DNA of 41,728 nt from Criibacterium bergeronii (GCF_001693775.2 NZ_MBEW02000018.1:1-41728); one strand, 5' to 3'. Positions 1 to 6,245 are shown, counted from the stretch's first letter. The notes: generated by a model not told the origin, from the letters alone. Numbers and translations are program-made.

Positions 1-66
1 TTATAAAAGTGTGTCAGCGACTAAGTCAACATATTTATCCCATTGTCCTTGTACCATATATAAGCA

Positions 67-96
67 CAAAAAACGCACCCGTGGGTGCGTTTTTTA
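67..96 (-). terminator. Intrinsic terminator downstream of the prepilin gene
   Basis: The arms ACGCACCC and GGGTGCGT pair with almost no loop and are flanked by A-rich and T-rich tracts, so the hairpin could work in both directions. It lies about 20 bases after the prepilin stop codon. Bases 1-66 show no supported gene. Confidence 0.85.
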
Positions 97-115
97 CATT
101 AAAATTATTATTCAT

Positions 116-541
116 TTACTTAGCAAATGATAGTTTAACTCCGCCAATGTCATCTTTATCAGTTGGAGCAGTTCTTTTTATTTGTCCACTAGAATCTACT
201 TCGAGTACGTAGTCAACTGCATCCACTTTTAATGTGCAGGTGATTTTATCATCTGCTGCTGTATATGTTGCAGAATTTGGTTTGTCCTTAATAGTTTTAA
301 GAAATTCTTCTATATTTTTATTTGTTTTAGTGTTAATATTACCACCAGTTGCAGCCACTTCTTGCACTACCTGAGATGCCAATGTTCTTACGTTTCCTTC
401 AAAGGTTCTTATTGTAGCACCTTTTGTTTGGCTGGTAAACTTAGGTATAGCTAATAACATAAGTATAGCAATGATTGCAACAACAACTAGCAATTCAACT
501 AGCGTAAAGCCTTTTTTCTTTCTTAACATTAAGTTTTTCAT
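116..541 (-). CDS. Type IV prepilin-like protein (N-terminal methylation motif)
   Basis: A 141-residue pilin-like secreted protein. After a short basic leader (KKKG) comes the classical class III signal FTLVELLVVVAIIAILMLL, with prepilin peptidase cleavage expected between G and F and the conserved Glu at position +5 of the mature protein. The rest is a short, charged C-terminal domain of no recognised type. The reading frame opens further upstream at a TTG, but ATG at 541 has GGAGGG directly upstream, so this start is chosen. No pilus ATPase, PilC platform protein or prepilin peptidase is in the window, so assembly functions must be elsewhere. It could be a major or a minor pilin or a competence-type pseudopilin; the family call is firm, the role is not. 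Confidence 0.88.
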   Translation of the reverse strand: MKNLMLRKKKGFTLVELLVVVAIIAILMLLAIPKFTSQTKGATIRTFEGNVRTLASQVVQEVAATGGNINTKTNKNIEEFLKTIKDKPNSATYTAADDKITCTLKVDAVDYVLEVDSSGQIKRTAPTDKDDIGGVKLSFAK

Positions 542-625
542 AATTCCCTCCAAAATAAATTAAATTTAGTTATGTCTAATATAACCGACAAATAGGTCAT
601 AATAATTATGCCTGCATGTCTAGTC

Positions 626-654
626 ATTATATCACCGATTTTTCATTTTGTCTA
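626..654 (-). promoter_or_regulatory. Sigma-A type promoter of the prepilin gene
   Basis: On the minus strand TAGACA (649-654) is followed after exactly 17 bases by TATAAT (626-631), about 85 bases upstream of the prepilin start. It is the only good promoter in the 554-749 gap. Confidence 0.65.
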
Positions 655-749
655 CACAATTCCCGCTATTTTTTTACTACTTACACTAATTATTTGCTAT
701 AGCTTTGTCGTAACTATACAAATTTACTGTAGTTTACAGGTAAGTCAAA

Positions 750-1586
750 TTACTTAGCTTTTGTGCTTAGTGTGATTATATTTTTTTGCTTGTCAAAGTC
801 TACTCCTATATATTTGCCCGTCATATCTCTAAGTCTGACATACACAAACCCGTCAACGTTTATCATGTCTGCGTCCTTGTATTCATCGTTGATATATAGG
901 TCAAATTTGTCCTTGGCTTTTTTTATTTGGTCAGATAAGTAATTTTTATAGTCTTGCTCCTTACATTTTATTTTATCGTCAGTTTTGTCAAATACATTAA
1001 TATTTTTGTCCATATTTATATTATTTTTATGGGAGTGTATTATCCTTTGTCTTATCGTATCCATGGATATACCTGCGTAGTTTAATAAATGCTCAGGGTC
1101 TGAGTGATTGGTAGCATATCCTTGCAAATAAGCCTCGTGATGTGATAGTATACTGCCACTTTTTGACGGGTCAATGGATAAAATATTGCACAAATATACA
1201 ATGTATTCGATAGCTGTATTTAGTGTGCCGGCGATAAATGCCTTACTTCTTATCGGGTCTATGTCTATAAAGCTATTTGACGAAGTGTATTTTATAGTGT
1301 TTGGCTCACACATTTCTATGCCTATATGGCTACTGTTGTAGCTACCTCTACTGCCCAGTCCGCAGTGCCATGCCTTATAGTCAAGCGGCAGGGTCTGATA
1401 TACTACCCCTGCTCCCACAAAGGCGTGGACGCATTTTTGCAGGTTTGGCTTGTCAAAGCTTTTGCAAAATACTGTCGGCTCTTCTTGGCTACAGCCTACT
1501 GAATGAAGTATTATGCCTTTTGGTGTAATTTTTTTTGCTAATTTGTAGCAGTCGTTGTTTTTTAGATAGTAATTAATTATTTTCAT
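750..1586 (-). CDS. N-acetylmuramoyl-L-alanine amidase (Amidase_2, CwlA/phage endolysin type)
   Basis: A 278-residue zinc amidase cleaving the bond between N-acetylmuramic acid and L-Ala in peptidoglycan. The Amidase_2 fold covers residues 20-170. Zinc ligand candidates are H28 (in IILHSVG), H149 (in LSHHEA) and the HSDPEH segment around residues 161-166; the SH-x-E...NH-x-DPEH pattern is typical of the CwlA-like endolysins of Clostridia and their phages. A charged linker follows, and the C-terminal ~40 residues (DGFVYVRLRDMTG...IGVDFD) resemble the copper-amine-oxidase N-like (stalk) domain often found as a wall-binding or spacer unit. No signal peptide is visible, as in phage endolysins that need a holin. 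The start is ATG after AAGGAG. It is divergent from the sigma factor/YvrJ cassette, which suggests a shared phage-like origin. Confidence 0.9.
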   Translation of the reverse strand: MKIINYYLKNNDCYKLAKKITPKGIILHSVGCSQEEPTVFCKSFDKPNLQKCVHAFVGAGVVYQTLPLDYKAWHCGLGSRGSYNSSHIGIEMCEPNTIKYTSSNSFIDIDPIRSKAFIAGTLNTAIEYIVYLCNILSIDPSKSGSILSHHEAYLQGYATNHSDPEHLLNYAGISMDTIRQRIIHSHKNNINMDKNINVFDKTDDKIKCKEQDYKNYLSDQIKKAKDKFDLYINDEYKDADMINVDGFVYVRLRDMTGKYIGVDFDKQKNIITLSTKAK

Positions 1587-1762
1587 ATTTGCTCCTTGTT
1601 TTAATTTTTCAGAAGTTAAACTACACTACTTGATTGAAATTTTATGCGTGAGTTATATTGCTGTATTAATTGAAATATTTTTTATGTTATTAAAATTTCA
1701 ATCTTTAATATTAATATCACTAAAATCACAAAAAGGTATACAAAATAAAAAAAATAATTTAC
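1587..1762. other. Divergent intergenic region with a 13-bp inverted repeat
   Basis: No gene. GATTGAAATTTTA (1632-1644) is repeated inverted as TAAAATTTCAATC (1691-1703), and a third partial copy (AATTGAAATATTT) lies between them. The 13-mer AGAAGTTAAACTA occurs near 1611 and again near 1799. The region must contain the amidase promoter and may hold operator sites. Confidence 0.5.
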
Positions 1763-1791
1763 TTGACTAAAAATAATTTCGTAATTATAAT
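1763..1791 (+). promoter_or_regulatory. Sigma-A type promoter of the sigma factor/YvrJ cassette
   Basis: TTGACT (1763-1768), 17-base spacer, TATAAT (1786-1791). Transcription from here would give a leader of about 125 bases before the sigma factor gene. Confidence 0.75.
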
Positions 1792-1848
1792 CTTGATAGA
1801 AGTTAAACTACTAAACAGCTAACAGTTGTTATCTACAAACCACTCTTG

Positions 1849-1893
1849 ATATTTGGCGGGTGTATAGGTGTGGCTATACACACCGCCAAATAT
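1849..1893 (+). promoter_or_regulatory. Long leader hairpin upstream of the sigma factor gene
   Basis: ATATTTGGCGG (1849-1859) pairs with CCGCCAAATAT (1883-1893), continued by GTGTATA/TATACAC around an 8-base loop, giving 18 pairs with one bulged A. There is no clear T-run directly after it, so it is more likely a leader regulatory structure, an mRNA stabiliser or a DNA palindrome than a simple terminator. Confidence 0.6.
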
Positions 1894-1923
1894 TGAGCCA
1901 TTTTATTTTAGTAAAGGAGCATA

Positions 1924-2451
1924 ATGAATAATTACGAACGTATTGAAGAGCTTGTAGTGATATTTTTTGAGGGCGATGAATGTGAAAAATCTGATGCCTT
2001 GGAGCAAATTATTGAGGCTTTTAGACCTCTTATTGTGAAGCTATGTTTTAGGTATTTTAACAGGTTTGATGAGGATATTTACCAAGAGGCTGTAGTGTGG
2101 CTAATAGAGCGTACTTTGGACTATGACTACAAGAGCTACAACAAGTTTGCAGGATATGTGAAATATTATTTGGATATATTTTTTAAAAGACAGATTAATA
2201 AAAATAAATATGTAGCTTATGCTGAATATGATGAGAGTCTTGCTGATAATGCGTGTTTTGAGGATAGCTATGACTTTGAGCTACAAAGTATTTTACAATA
2301 TTTGCCCTATAAAATGTACTATATAGTCAAACAACACGTTATAAACGGTAAATCATTGAAGGAGGTCGCAAAAAGTCTTGACATCTCCTATCCTTATGCC
2401 AAAAAGCTGAAAAAAGAGGCACTTTGCAAGCTAAAAGCTGAGCTTGCATGA
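1924..2451 (+). CDS. Sigma-70 family RNA polymerase sigma factor-like protein
   Basis: A 175-residue protein with the layout of a small alternative sigma factor. Residues about 30-95 match region 2 (DEDIYQEAVVWLIERTL followed by a helix rich in Tyr/Phe/Lys), and residues about 125-170 form a region 4 helix-turn-helix (GKSLKEVAKSLDISYPYAKKLKKE). Length and layout are close to the phage-like/ECF-like sigma factors of Firmicutes, including the sigma pieces encoded with YvrJ in Bacillus subtilis (SigO/RsoA). ATG follows AAAGGAG. The next genes, yvrJ-like, DUF1659 and DUF2922, are its probable targets or operon partners. The sigma call rests on fold-like motifs; the promoter it recognises is unknown. 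Confidence 0.82.
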   Translation: MNNYERIEELVVIFFEGDECEKSDALEQIIEAFRPLIVKLCFRYFNRFDEDIYQEAVVWLIERTLDYDYKSYNKFAGYVKYYLDIFFKRQINKNKYVAYAEYDESLADNACFEDSYDFELQSILQYLPYKMYYIVKQHVINGKSLKEVAKSLDISYPYAKKLKKEALCKLKAELA

Positions 2452-2499
2452 TAACAATGGCTAAATTAATTTAATTTGTGATAAAGCATTATAATTTTT

Positions 2500-2532
2500 G
2501 GCAAACAGGCGAACTAAAAAAAGCCCCTACGG
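2500..2532. repeat. Degenerate copy of a dispersed GGCGAAC...GCCCCTACGG repeat
   Basis: The segment contains GGCGAACTA and, 7 bases further, GCCCCTACGG. Related pieces occur at 2777-2794 (CCCGAACATGGTTTCGGG), 2906-2919 (GAACATGGTTCGCC) and 8533-8556 (GTTCGCCCCTACGG). They look like decayed members of one palindromic intergenic repeat family. Confidence 0.45.
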
Positions 2533-2596
2533 CTAAATTTTAAATTATTGTATTTTATTTCATATATTTTCATTATTAAAAGGGGGATAGTATATT

Positions 2597-2752
2597 ATGC
2601 AATACTCAGATGTTGTAGCTCTTGTGGGTAATGTCGGTTTTCCGATAGCTGTCACTGTCTATGTGCTGACTAGGCTAGAGGCTAAGATGGAAAATCTCAA
2701 CCAAAGTATCACGGAGCTTGCACACGCAATCAAAGAGCAAAGGGCTGATTAA
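2597..2752 (+). CDS. yvrJ: YvrJ family protein (small membrane, holin-like peptide)
   Basis: A 51-residue protein starting MQYSDVVALVGNVGFPIAVT. It has one membrane segment near residues 8-24, the invariant-looking GNVGFPI core, and a charged C-terminal helix (RLEAKMENLNQSITEL), which is the YvrJ family pattern. ATG follows AGGGGG with 10 bases between. In B. subtilis yvrJ sits beside the SigO/RsoA sigma pieces, and in many Firmicutes it stands with DUF1659 and DUF2922 genes, exactly as here. A single helix and a charged tail resemble small holins, and an endolysin-type amidase lies just upstream, but a holin role is inference. Confidence 0.85.
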   Translation: MQYSDVVALVGNVGFPIAVTVYVLTRLEAKMENLNQSITELAHAIKEQRAD

Positions 2753-2753
2753 A

Positions 2754-2821
2754 AGTAAGGGGTGAACTAAGTTAAACCCGAACATGGTTTCGGGAAAGCT
2801 AGGTTCACTCCTACTTTTTTT
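2754..2821 (+). terminator. Nested hairpin terminator or attenuator after yvrJ
   Basis: An outer stem (AGTAAGGGGTGAACT with AGGTTCACTCCTACT, one bulge) encloses an inner perfect hairpin CCCGAA-CATGGT-TTCGGG (2777-2794). A T7 run follows directly. It begins at the yvrJ stop, so transcription probably ends or is attenuated before the DUF1659 gene. Confidence 0.75.
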
Positions 2822-3065
2822 GTCAAAAAAATTTTTGGCAAGCTAGGCAAAGCTGATATATTTTTATTTTGTGAACAAAATTTTATGGCTGGCGATGTTT
2901 AGTTTGAACATGGTTCGCCTATTTTTTTGTGATAAAAATTTTTATAGTAAAATTTTTGTATCCCTTTTGCACATCAATATCGATATTATTAGTGTAAACA
3001 CACAAAAGCAAGTCTCGCCGGCAAAGCTGCTTTAATTTATTTATTTTAAAAAAAGGAGAAAATCT
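2822..3065 (+). other. Non-coding gap between yvrJ and the DUF1659 gene
   Basis: No ORF. It holds a second weak hairpin with a U-tract (GGCGA at 2891-2895 with TCGCC at 2915-2919, then A and seven T) whose loop again has GAACATGG, the perfect palindrome AATATCGATATT near 2977, and a leader ending AAAAAAAGGAGAAAA. That leader is nearly identical to the one before the DUF2922 gene. Confidence 0.5.
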
Positions 3066-3278
3066 ATGCAAGCTACTGTAAAATCAAGAGCAATGAAATT
3101 TAAGTATGAAGATGGTGTAACCTCTGCAGGTAAGCCAAAATATTCTTACAACACTATCAACAACCTAGCTACTGATGCGACAGACGACAAAATATTCGCC
3201 ATGCTACCTCTAATGGGTGCTATACAGAGCACACCATCTACCGAGATAGATGTGGTACAAGTCACTACTATAAAATAA
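3066..3278 (+). CDS. DUF1659 family protein
   Basis: A 70-residue protein. It has the DUF1659 pattern: an N-terminal strand (MQATVKSRAMKFKYEDG), a segment with GKPKYSYNTINNLATDATDD (the family has G-x-x-K-x-x-x-x-x-x-N-x-x-x-DAtD), and a C-terminal stretch ending in a Val/Thr-rich strand. No signal peptide or membrane segment. AAGGAG lies 9 bases before ATG. Family members are short and of unknown function and are nearly always next to DUF2922 and YvrJ genes. Its own leader and the hairpins on both sides suggest it is expressed at a level separate from its neighbours. Confidence 0.85.
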   Translation: MQATVKSRAMKFKYEDGVTSAGKPKYSYNTINNLATDATDDKIFAMLPLMGAIQSTPSTEIDVVQVTTIK

Positions 3279-3523
3279 TTGTTGAGCAATTTATAGTAAC
3301 TTACTTTGAAAATTATAGTATAAATATTGAAAAGAAATTTATGCTACTACCTTATGCAAAATTTTTTACAATGAAAACTAATACTACACTTTCTTATGTA
3401 AGTTAGTATTATAGTAAAATTCGCTAATCCTTGATACTTGAGGGCCAACGCAGGAAAGCCCCTATATTTGGATTTTAAAATGTCATAATCGGTATTAAAT
3501 TTATTTAAAAAAAGGAGAAAACT
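3279..3523 (+). other. Non-coding gap between DUF1659 and DUF2922 genes
   Basis: No ORF. An imperfect AT-rich stem pairs AATACTA with TAGTATT (around 3390-3412). Near 3455-3465 is AAGCCCCTATA, resembling the GCCCCTACGG piece of the dispersed repeat. The gap ends in a TTTAAAAAAAGGAGAAAAC-type leader like that of the preceding gene. Confidence 0.4.
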
Positions 3524-3742
3524 ATGGAAAATACTCTTAAACTAAAATATGAGCTTTCAAACAGCAAGAACAAGATAGTTAGCATAGCTAACGCCAAACA
3601 GGATGCCGGTGACGATGAGGTAAAAACTCTTGGCACTTATCTAATACAAAATAATATGCTTGAAGTAAACGGTGCAAAGCTGGTCACTCTTAAAGAGGCT
3701 ACTGTAGTATCTGTCACTGAAAGACAAATAAATCTTCAATAG
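3524..3742 (+). CDS. DUF2922 family protein
   Basis: A 72-residue protein. DUF2922 features are the N-terminal strand (MENTLKLKYELSNSKNKI), the central helix region with DDEVKTLGTYLIQNNML (family: D...V...M..II..N.F) and the C-terminal strands carrying NGAKLVTLKEATVVS and a terminal VTERQINL. It is soluble-looking, with no signal peptide. The function of the family is unknown; co-occurrence with YvrJ and DUF1659 is the main known property. ATG follows AAGGAG. It is the last gene of the cassette, directly followed by a strong terminator. Confidence 0.87.
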   Translation: MENTLKLKYELSNSKNKIVSIANAKQDAGDDEVKTLGTYLIQNNMLEVNGAKLVTLKEATVVSVTERQINLQ

Positions 3743-3753
3743 TCTTTTAAAAG

Positions 3754-3795
3754 CTCAAAAAAGCCTGATTTCATGAAAATGAAATCAGGCTTTTT
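3754..3795. terminator. Bidirectional terminator, first copy of a 42-bp repeat
   Basis: GCCTGATTTCAT and ATGAAATCAGGC pair around a GAAA loop and are flanked by A-run and T-run. It ends the DUF2922 gene on the plus strand and the yhcG gene on the minus strand. The 42 bases from CTCAAAAAAG to the T-run recur without change at 5083-5124. Confidence 0.92.
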
Positions 3796-3808
3796 TTATT
3801 GCGTATTT

Positions 3809-4834
3809 CTATTCGTTGTCAAATATTTTTAATTTTTCTACTATCTCACTTGGCTGCGGCAACATATTTTTCATATCATCAGGCAATGTATTTCTTAACT
3901 GATATGTCGCCACTCCAATGGGAGCATTCGTACGTCTTAAAGCATATTCCACAAATGTTTTATCTTTACTCTTACATATAATTATCCCGATTGATGGGTT
4001 TTCATCAGGCAACTTAACTTTTTCATCTAAAACTTCTAAATACAGCTGCATTTTCCCTGCATATTCCGCCTCAAAATCTCCTATTTTAAGTTCTATAGCT
4101 ACTAAACTTTTTAATCTTCTGTGAAATAGCAGCAAGTCAATATATAAGTCCTTTGTTCCCGCTTTTATATGATACTGATTGCCTACAAAAGTAAAATCTC
4201 CTCCCATTTCAATCAAAAAGGTTCTTATATTATTCATAAGCTGAATTTCTAGTTCGTGTTCAGTATATTCAGGGGATAACTCAGCAAAATCAAATGTATA
4301 TTCATCTTTTATCGCCAGCTTTGCTTGATTTCTTCTTTCTTCAGGAAGTGTCAAGTCAAAATTATTTTGATTTGTTAGATACTTTTCGTAAGTTTTAACC
4401 TCTATAAAATTAGTCAATATCCTTTTAGTCCATCCATATCTTTTTGTCATTTGGATATAAAATTCTCTTTCTAAATCATCTTTACATTTTTCCATAATAA
4501 CAATATTATTAGACCAACTAATTTCTCGCACCAGTGGTGCGAGTTTTTCACACTTACAATAATTCAAATAGAATGTTCTCATTCTCCATAGGTTTCCTGC
4601 TGAATACCCTTTTGCTCCCGGGAATTCTTTTTGCAACTCTTTTGATAGTACTTCTACAACAGATTTGCCCCAACCTTTTTCTTCTTGCTTGTTATATATT
4701 TCTTTTCCTATATCCCAATATAAATTTATCGTTTCAGAGTTTATTTTTTTAATGACATTGTATTGTTTTTTATGAATTATAGATTTTACATCATTTACAA
4801 GAGTTGTATAATTTTGTGTTTCTAAGTTATTCAC
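3809..4834 (-). CDS. yhcG: YhcG/DUF1016 family protein, PDDEXK nuclease domain
   Basis: A 341-residue two-domain protein. The N-terminal DUF1016_N helical domain (about 1-150) contains YWDIGKEI and the hallmark LVREISWSNNIVIM. The C-terminal PD-(D/E)XK nuclease domain has D233 in LYIDLLLFHRR and the E248-L-K250 core in VAIELKIGDF. The family is found as stand-alone accessory genes and near restriction-modification or toxin-antitoxin loci; its exact activity is not settled. The start is GTG with GGAGAAATAAAAA before it. The 19-base palindrome coding for LAPLVRE (4525-4543) is repeated in the leader at 4852-4870, and the whole gene is bracketed by identical terminators. A mobile accessory gene is the natural reading; no restriction genes lie nearby. 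Confidence 0.9.
   Translation of the reverse strand: MNNLETQNYTTLVNDVKSIIHKKQYNVIKKINSETINLYWDIGKEIYNKQEEKGWGKSVVEVLSKELQKEFPGAKGYSAGNLWRMRTFYLNYCKCEKLAPLVREISWSNNIVIMEKCKDDLEREFYIQMTKRYGWTKRILTNFIEVKTYEKYLTNQNNFDLTLPEERRNQAKLAIKDEYTFDFAELSPEYTEHELEIQLMNNIRTFLIEMGGDFTFVGNQYHIKAGTKDLYIDLLLFHRRLKSLVAIELKIGDFEAEYAGKMQLYLEVLDEKVKLPDENPSIGIIICKSKDKTFVEYALRRTNAPIGVATYQLRNTLPDDMKNMLPQPSEIVEKLKIFDNE
4523..4547. repeat. Palindrome inside yhcG, copy 1
   Basis: CTCGCACCAGTGGTGCGAG (4525-4543), flanked by TT and TTTT, is a near-perfect palindrome coding on the minus strand for LAPLVRE. Twenty-five bases are identical to 4850-4874 in the gene's own leader. Confidence 0.9.
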
Positions 4835-4849
4835 TTTTTATTTCTCCAA

Positions 4850-4874
4850 TTCTCGCACCAGTGGTGCGAGTTTT
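4850..4874 (-). promoter_or_regulatory. Palindrome in the yhcG leader, copy 2
   Basis: The same 25 bases as the in-gene palindrome, placed directly before the Shine-Dalgarno sequence (GGAGA near 4844-4848). In RNA it would fold a 7-9 bp hairpin beside the ribosome binding site; in DNA it is an operator-like dyad downstream of the promoter. Confidence 0.8.
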
Positions 4875-4893
4875 ACAATATAAAATTTACTTT

Positions 4894-4923
4894 ATTATAT
4901 ATAATTTAACTTACAGCTTGTAA
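4894..4923 (-). promoter_or_regulatory. Probable promoter of yhcG
   Basis: TTACAA (4918-4923), 18-base spacer, TATAAT (4894-4899). The -35 region overlaps a small palindrome, TTACA-AGC-TGTAA. It places the leader palindrome within the transcribed 5' region. Confidence 0.5.
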
Positions 4924-5030
4924 GCTAATTTATTTATCAAAATCAAAAATGTCTAATCGTGGTAATTATAGCAAAGTTATAGTAGTTTTTCTATAATTCA
5001 TTTTTACTATATGTACATTACGTAGTTGTC

Positions 5031-5067
5031 TAGGAGAGCTAACTGCTTTTACCAGTTAGCTCTCCTA
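5031..5067. repeat. Perfect 15-bp hairpin
   Basis: TAGGAGAGCTAACTG (5031-5045) pairs completely with 5053-5067 around a 7-base loop (CTTTTAC). No T-run follows on either strand, so it is not a standard intrinsic terminator. It lies upstream of yhcG within the segment enclosed by the 42-bp repeats. Apart from this hairpin and the yhcG promoter, 4835-5135 shows nothing. Confidence 0.8.
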
Positions 5068-5082
5068 CTTACCAAGCACGCA

Positions 5083-5124
5083 CTCAAAAAAGCCTGATTT
5101 CATGAAAATGAAATCAGGCTTTTT
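5083..5124. terminator. Terminator of the rpsF operon, second copy of the 42-bp repeat
   Basis: Identical base for base to 3754-3795. On the minus strand it ends rpsR 12 bases after the stop codon. Confidence 0.92.
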
Positions 5125-5135
5125 ATTTGTCTTGA

Positions 5136-5390
5136 CTACTGTACTGTGTAAGGTATTAATGCTAGAGTTCTAGCTCTTTTTATAGCTATTGTAAGCTTTC
5201 TTTGAGCTTTGGCAGATGTGCCGGTTACTCTTCTTGGTAGTATTTTACCTCTTTCAGAGATAAATTTCTTTAGTAGCACTACGTCTTTATAGTCAATTTG
5301 GTTGATTTTATCTCCCAAAAATGGGTCTACTTTTTTTCTTCTTTTTCTAAAATTGTTGTTTGAGTTTGCTGTATTTTTTTGAAATGCCAT
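5136..5390 (-). CDS. rpsR: 30S ribosomal protein S18
   Basis: An 84-residue basic protein, normal length for bS18. It carries the family core: [35 protein letters not shown], then [26 protein letters not shown] (the first as residues ~20-54, the second after it). It binds as a pair with S6 at the platform of the small subunit. ATG follows GGAGGTGCACTA. Third gene of rpsF-ssb-rpsR, the standard Firmicutes order. Confidence 0.98.
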   Translation of the reverse strand: MAFQKNTANSNNNFRKRRKKVDPFLGDKINQIDYKDVVLLKKFISERGKILPRRVTGTSAKAQRKLTIAIKRARTLALIPYTVQ

Positions 5391-5416
5391 TAGTGCACCT
5401 CCTTCATCCTTTAATC

Positions 5417-5875
5417 TTAAAATGGTACATCGTCATCGCTTAAAGCTCTATAGCCTTCGGAGTCGAGTCCTTCTTCAGGCATAAATACATCATCAGATGC
5501 TATGTCTGTATCATTTCTTTGGTAGGTCTGAGATTGCGGTCTTTGTCCTTTATCTGACCATTCCAAGAACTGCACATCGTCTGCTATTATTGATACGCTA
5601 TACCTTTTTATACCATCTTTATCTGTATAGTTATCGTTTTGTATCCTACCTCTGACTGCTGTCAGTCTGCCTTTTGCTAGATATTGTGCACAAGTTTCAG
5701 CTCTTTTTCCAAAGATTGTGACGTTAAAAAAGTCTGCTGTGACTGCATTTGGGTCTTCTTTTTTAGCAAATGGTCTGTCTACTGCTAATCCAAACCTTGT
5801 GACTGCCATGCCGCTTTGTGCATATCTGAGCTCCGGGTCTCTTGTCAATCTTCCTATTAGAATAACGTTATTCAT
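5417..5875 (-). CDS. ssb: Single-stranded DNA-binding protein
   Basis: A 152-residue SSB. The OB-fold (1-110) starts [18 protein letters not shown] and contains [18 protein letters not shown] and the [12 protein letters not shown] strand. An acidic, Gln-rich linker leads to the tail DDDVPF, the conserved tip that recruits replication and repair partners. It coats single-stranded DNA during replication and repair. RBS AGGAGG, ATG start. It lies between rpsF and rpsR as usual. Confidence 0.97.
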   Translation of the reverse strand: MNNVILIGRLTRDPELRYAQSGMAVTRFGLAVDRPFAKKEDPNAVTADFFNVTIFGKRAETCAQYLAKGRLTAVRGRIQNDNYTDKDGIKRYSVSIIADDVQFLEWSDKGQRPQSQTYQRNDTDIASDDVFMPEEGLDSEGYRALSDDDVPF

Positions 5876-5884
5876 CGTTTCCTC

Positions 5885-6172
5885 CTAATTGTTATCGACA
5901 TTAACGATTAAGTGGCGGATAACTTGGTCCATGATTTTAAGATTTCTGTCAAGCTCTTTTGGTATGTCTGCACCAGCGTTAAATTTAACTAGTACATAGT
6001 ATCCATCTGTAAGCTTTTGGATTTCATAAGCAAGTTTTTTATTACCCCAAACGTCGATGGACTCAATATTTCCATTAGTTTCTATTATTTCTTTGATTTT
6101 GTTAGCTACTTTTTCTTTTGTTTCGTCATCAGTAGCTGTTTTAAGAATGTAAACTAATTCATATTTATTCAT
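5885..6172 (-). CDS. rpsF: 30S ribosomal protein S6
   Basis: A 95-residue bS6. It starts MNKYELVYILKT and shows the family segments VWGNKKLAYEI and GYYVLVKFNA, ending with RNLKIMDQVIRHLIV. The frame is open for seven more codons upstream, but ATG at 6172 has AAGGAGGTGAAACG before it, so this start is used. First gene of the rpsF-ssb-rpsR operon. Confidence 0.97.
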   Translation of the reverse strand: MNKYELVYILKTATDDETKEKVANKIKEIIETNGNIESIDVWGNKKLAYEIQKLTDGYYVLVKFNAGADIPKELDRNLKIMDQVIRHLIVNVDNN

Positions 6173-6245
6173 CGTTTCACCTCCTTCGGACATAAGGCTC
6201 TTTTTTCAAGAGCAGAAGTTTTTCGACCTGTTGGTCTTTAATACA
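6173..6245 (-). promoter_or_regulatory. rpsF leader, possible S6:S18 autoregulatory RNA
   Basis: The ~70-base leader has two small hairpins, GACC-AACA-GGTC and GCTCTT-GAAAA-AAGAGC, followed by ATGTCCGAAGGAGG, so a CCG triplet stands next to the ribosome binding site. Firmicutes rpsF leaders often carry an S6:S18-binding RNA with a conserved CCG. The match here is by position and the triplet only. Confidence 0.35.

Noticed and set aside
1301-1528. 75-codon plus-strand frame opposite the amidase
   Set aside because: Antisense to the amidase gene, Cys/Leu-rich translation typical of a shadow frame.
750-3742. Complete prophage
   Set aside because: Only a lysin-type amidase, a holin-like peptide and a sigma-like factor are present; no structural, terminase or integrase genes flank them.
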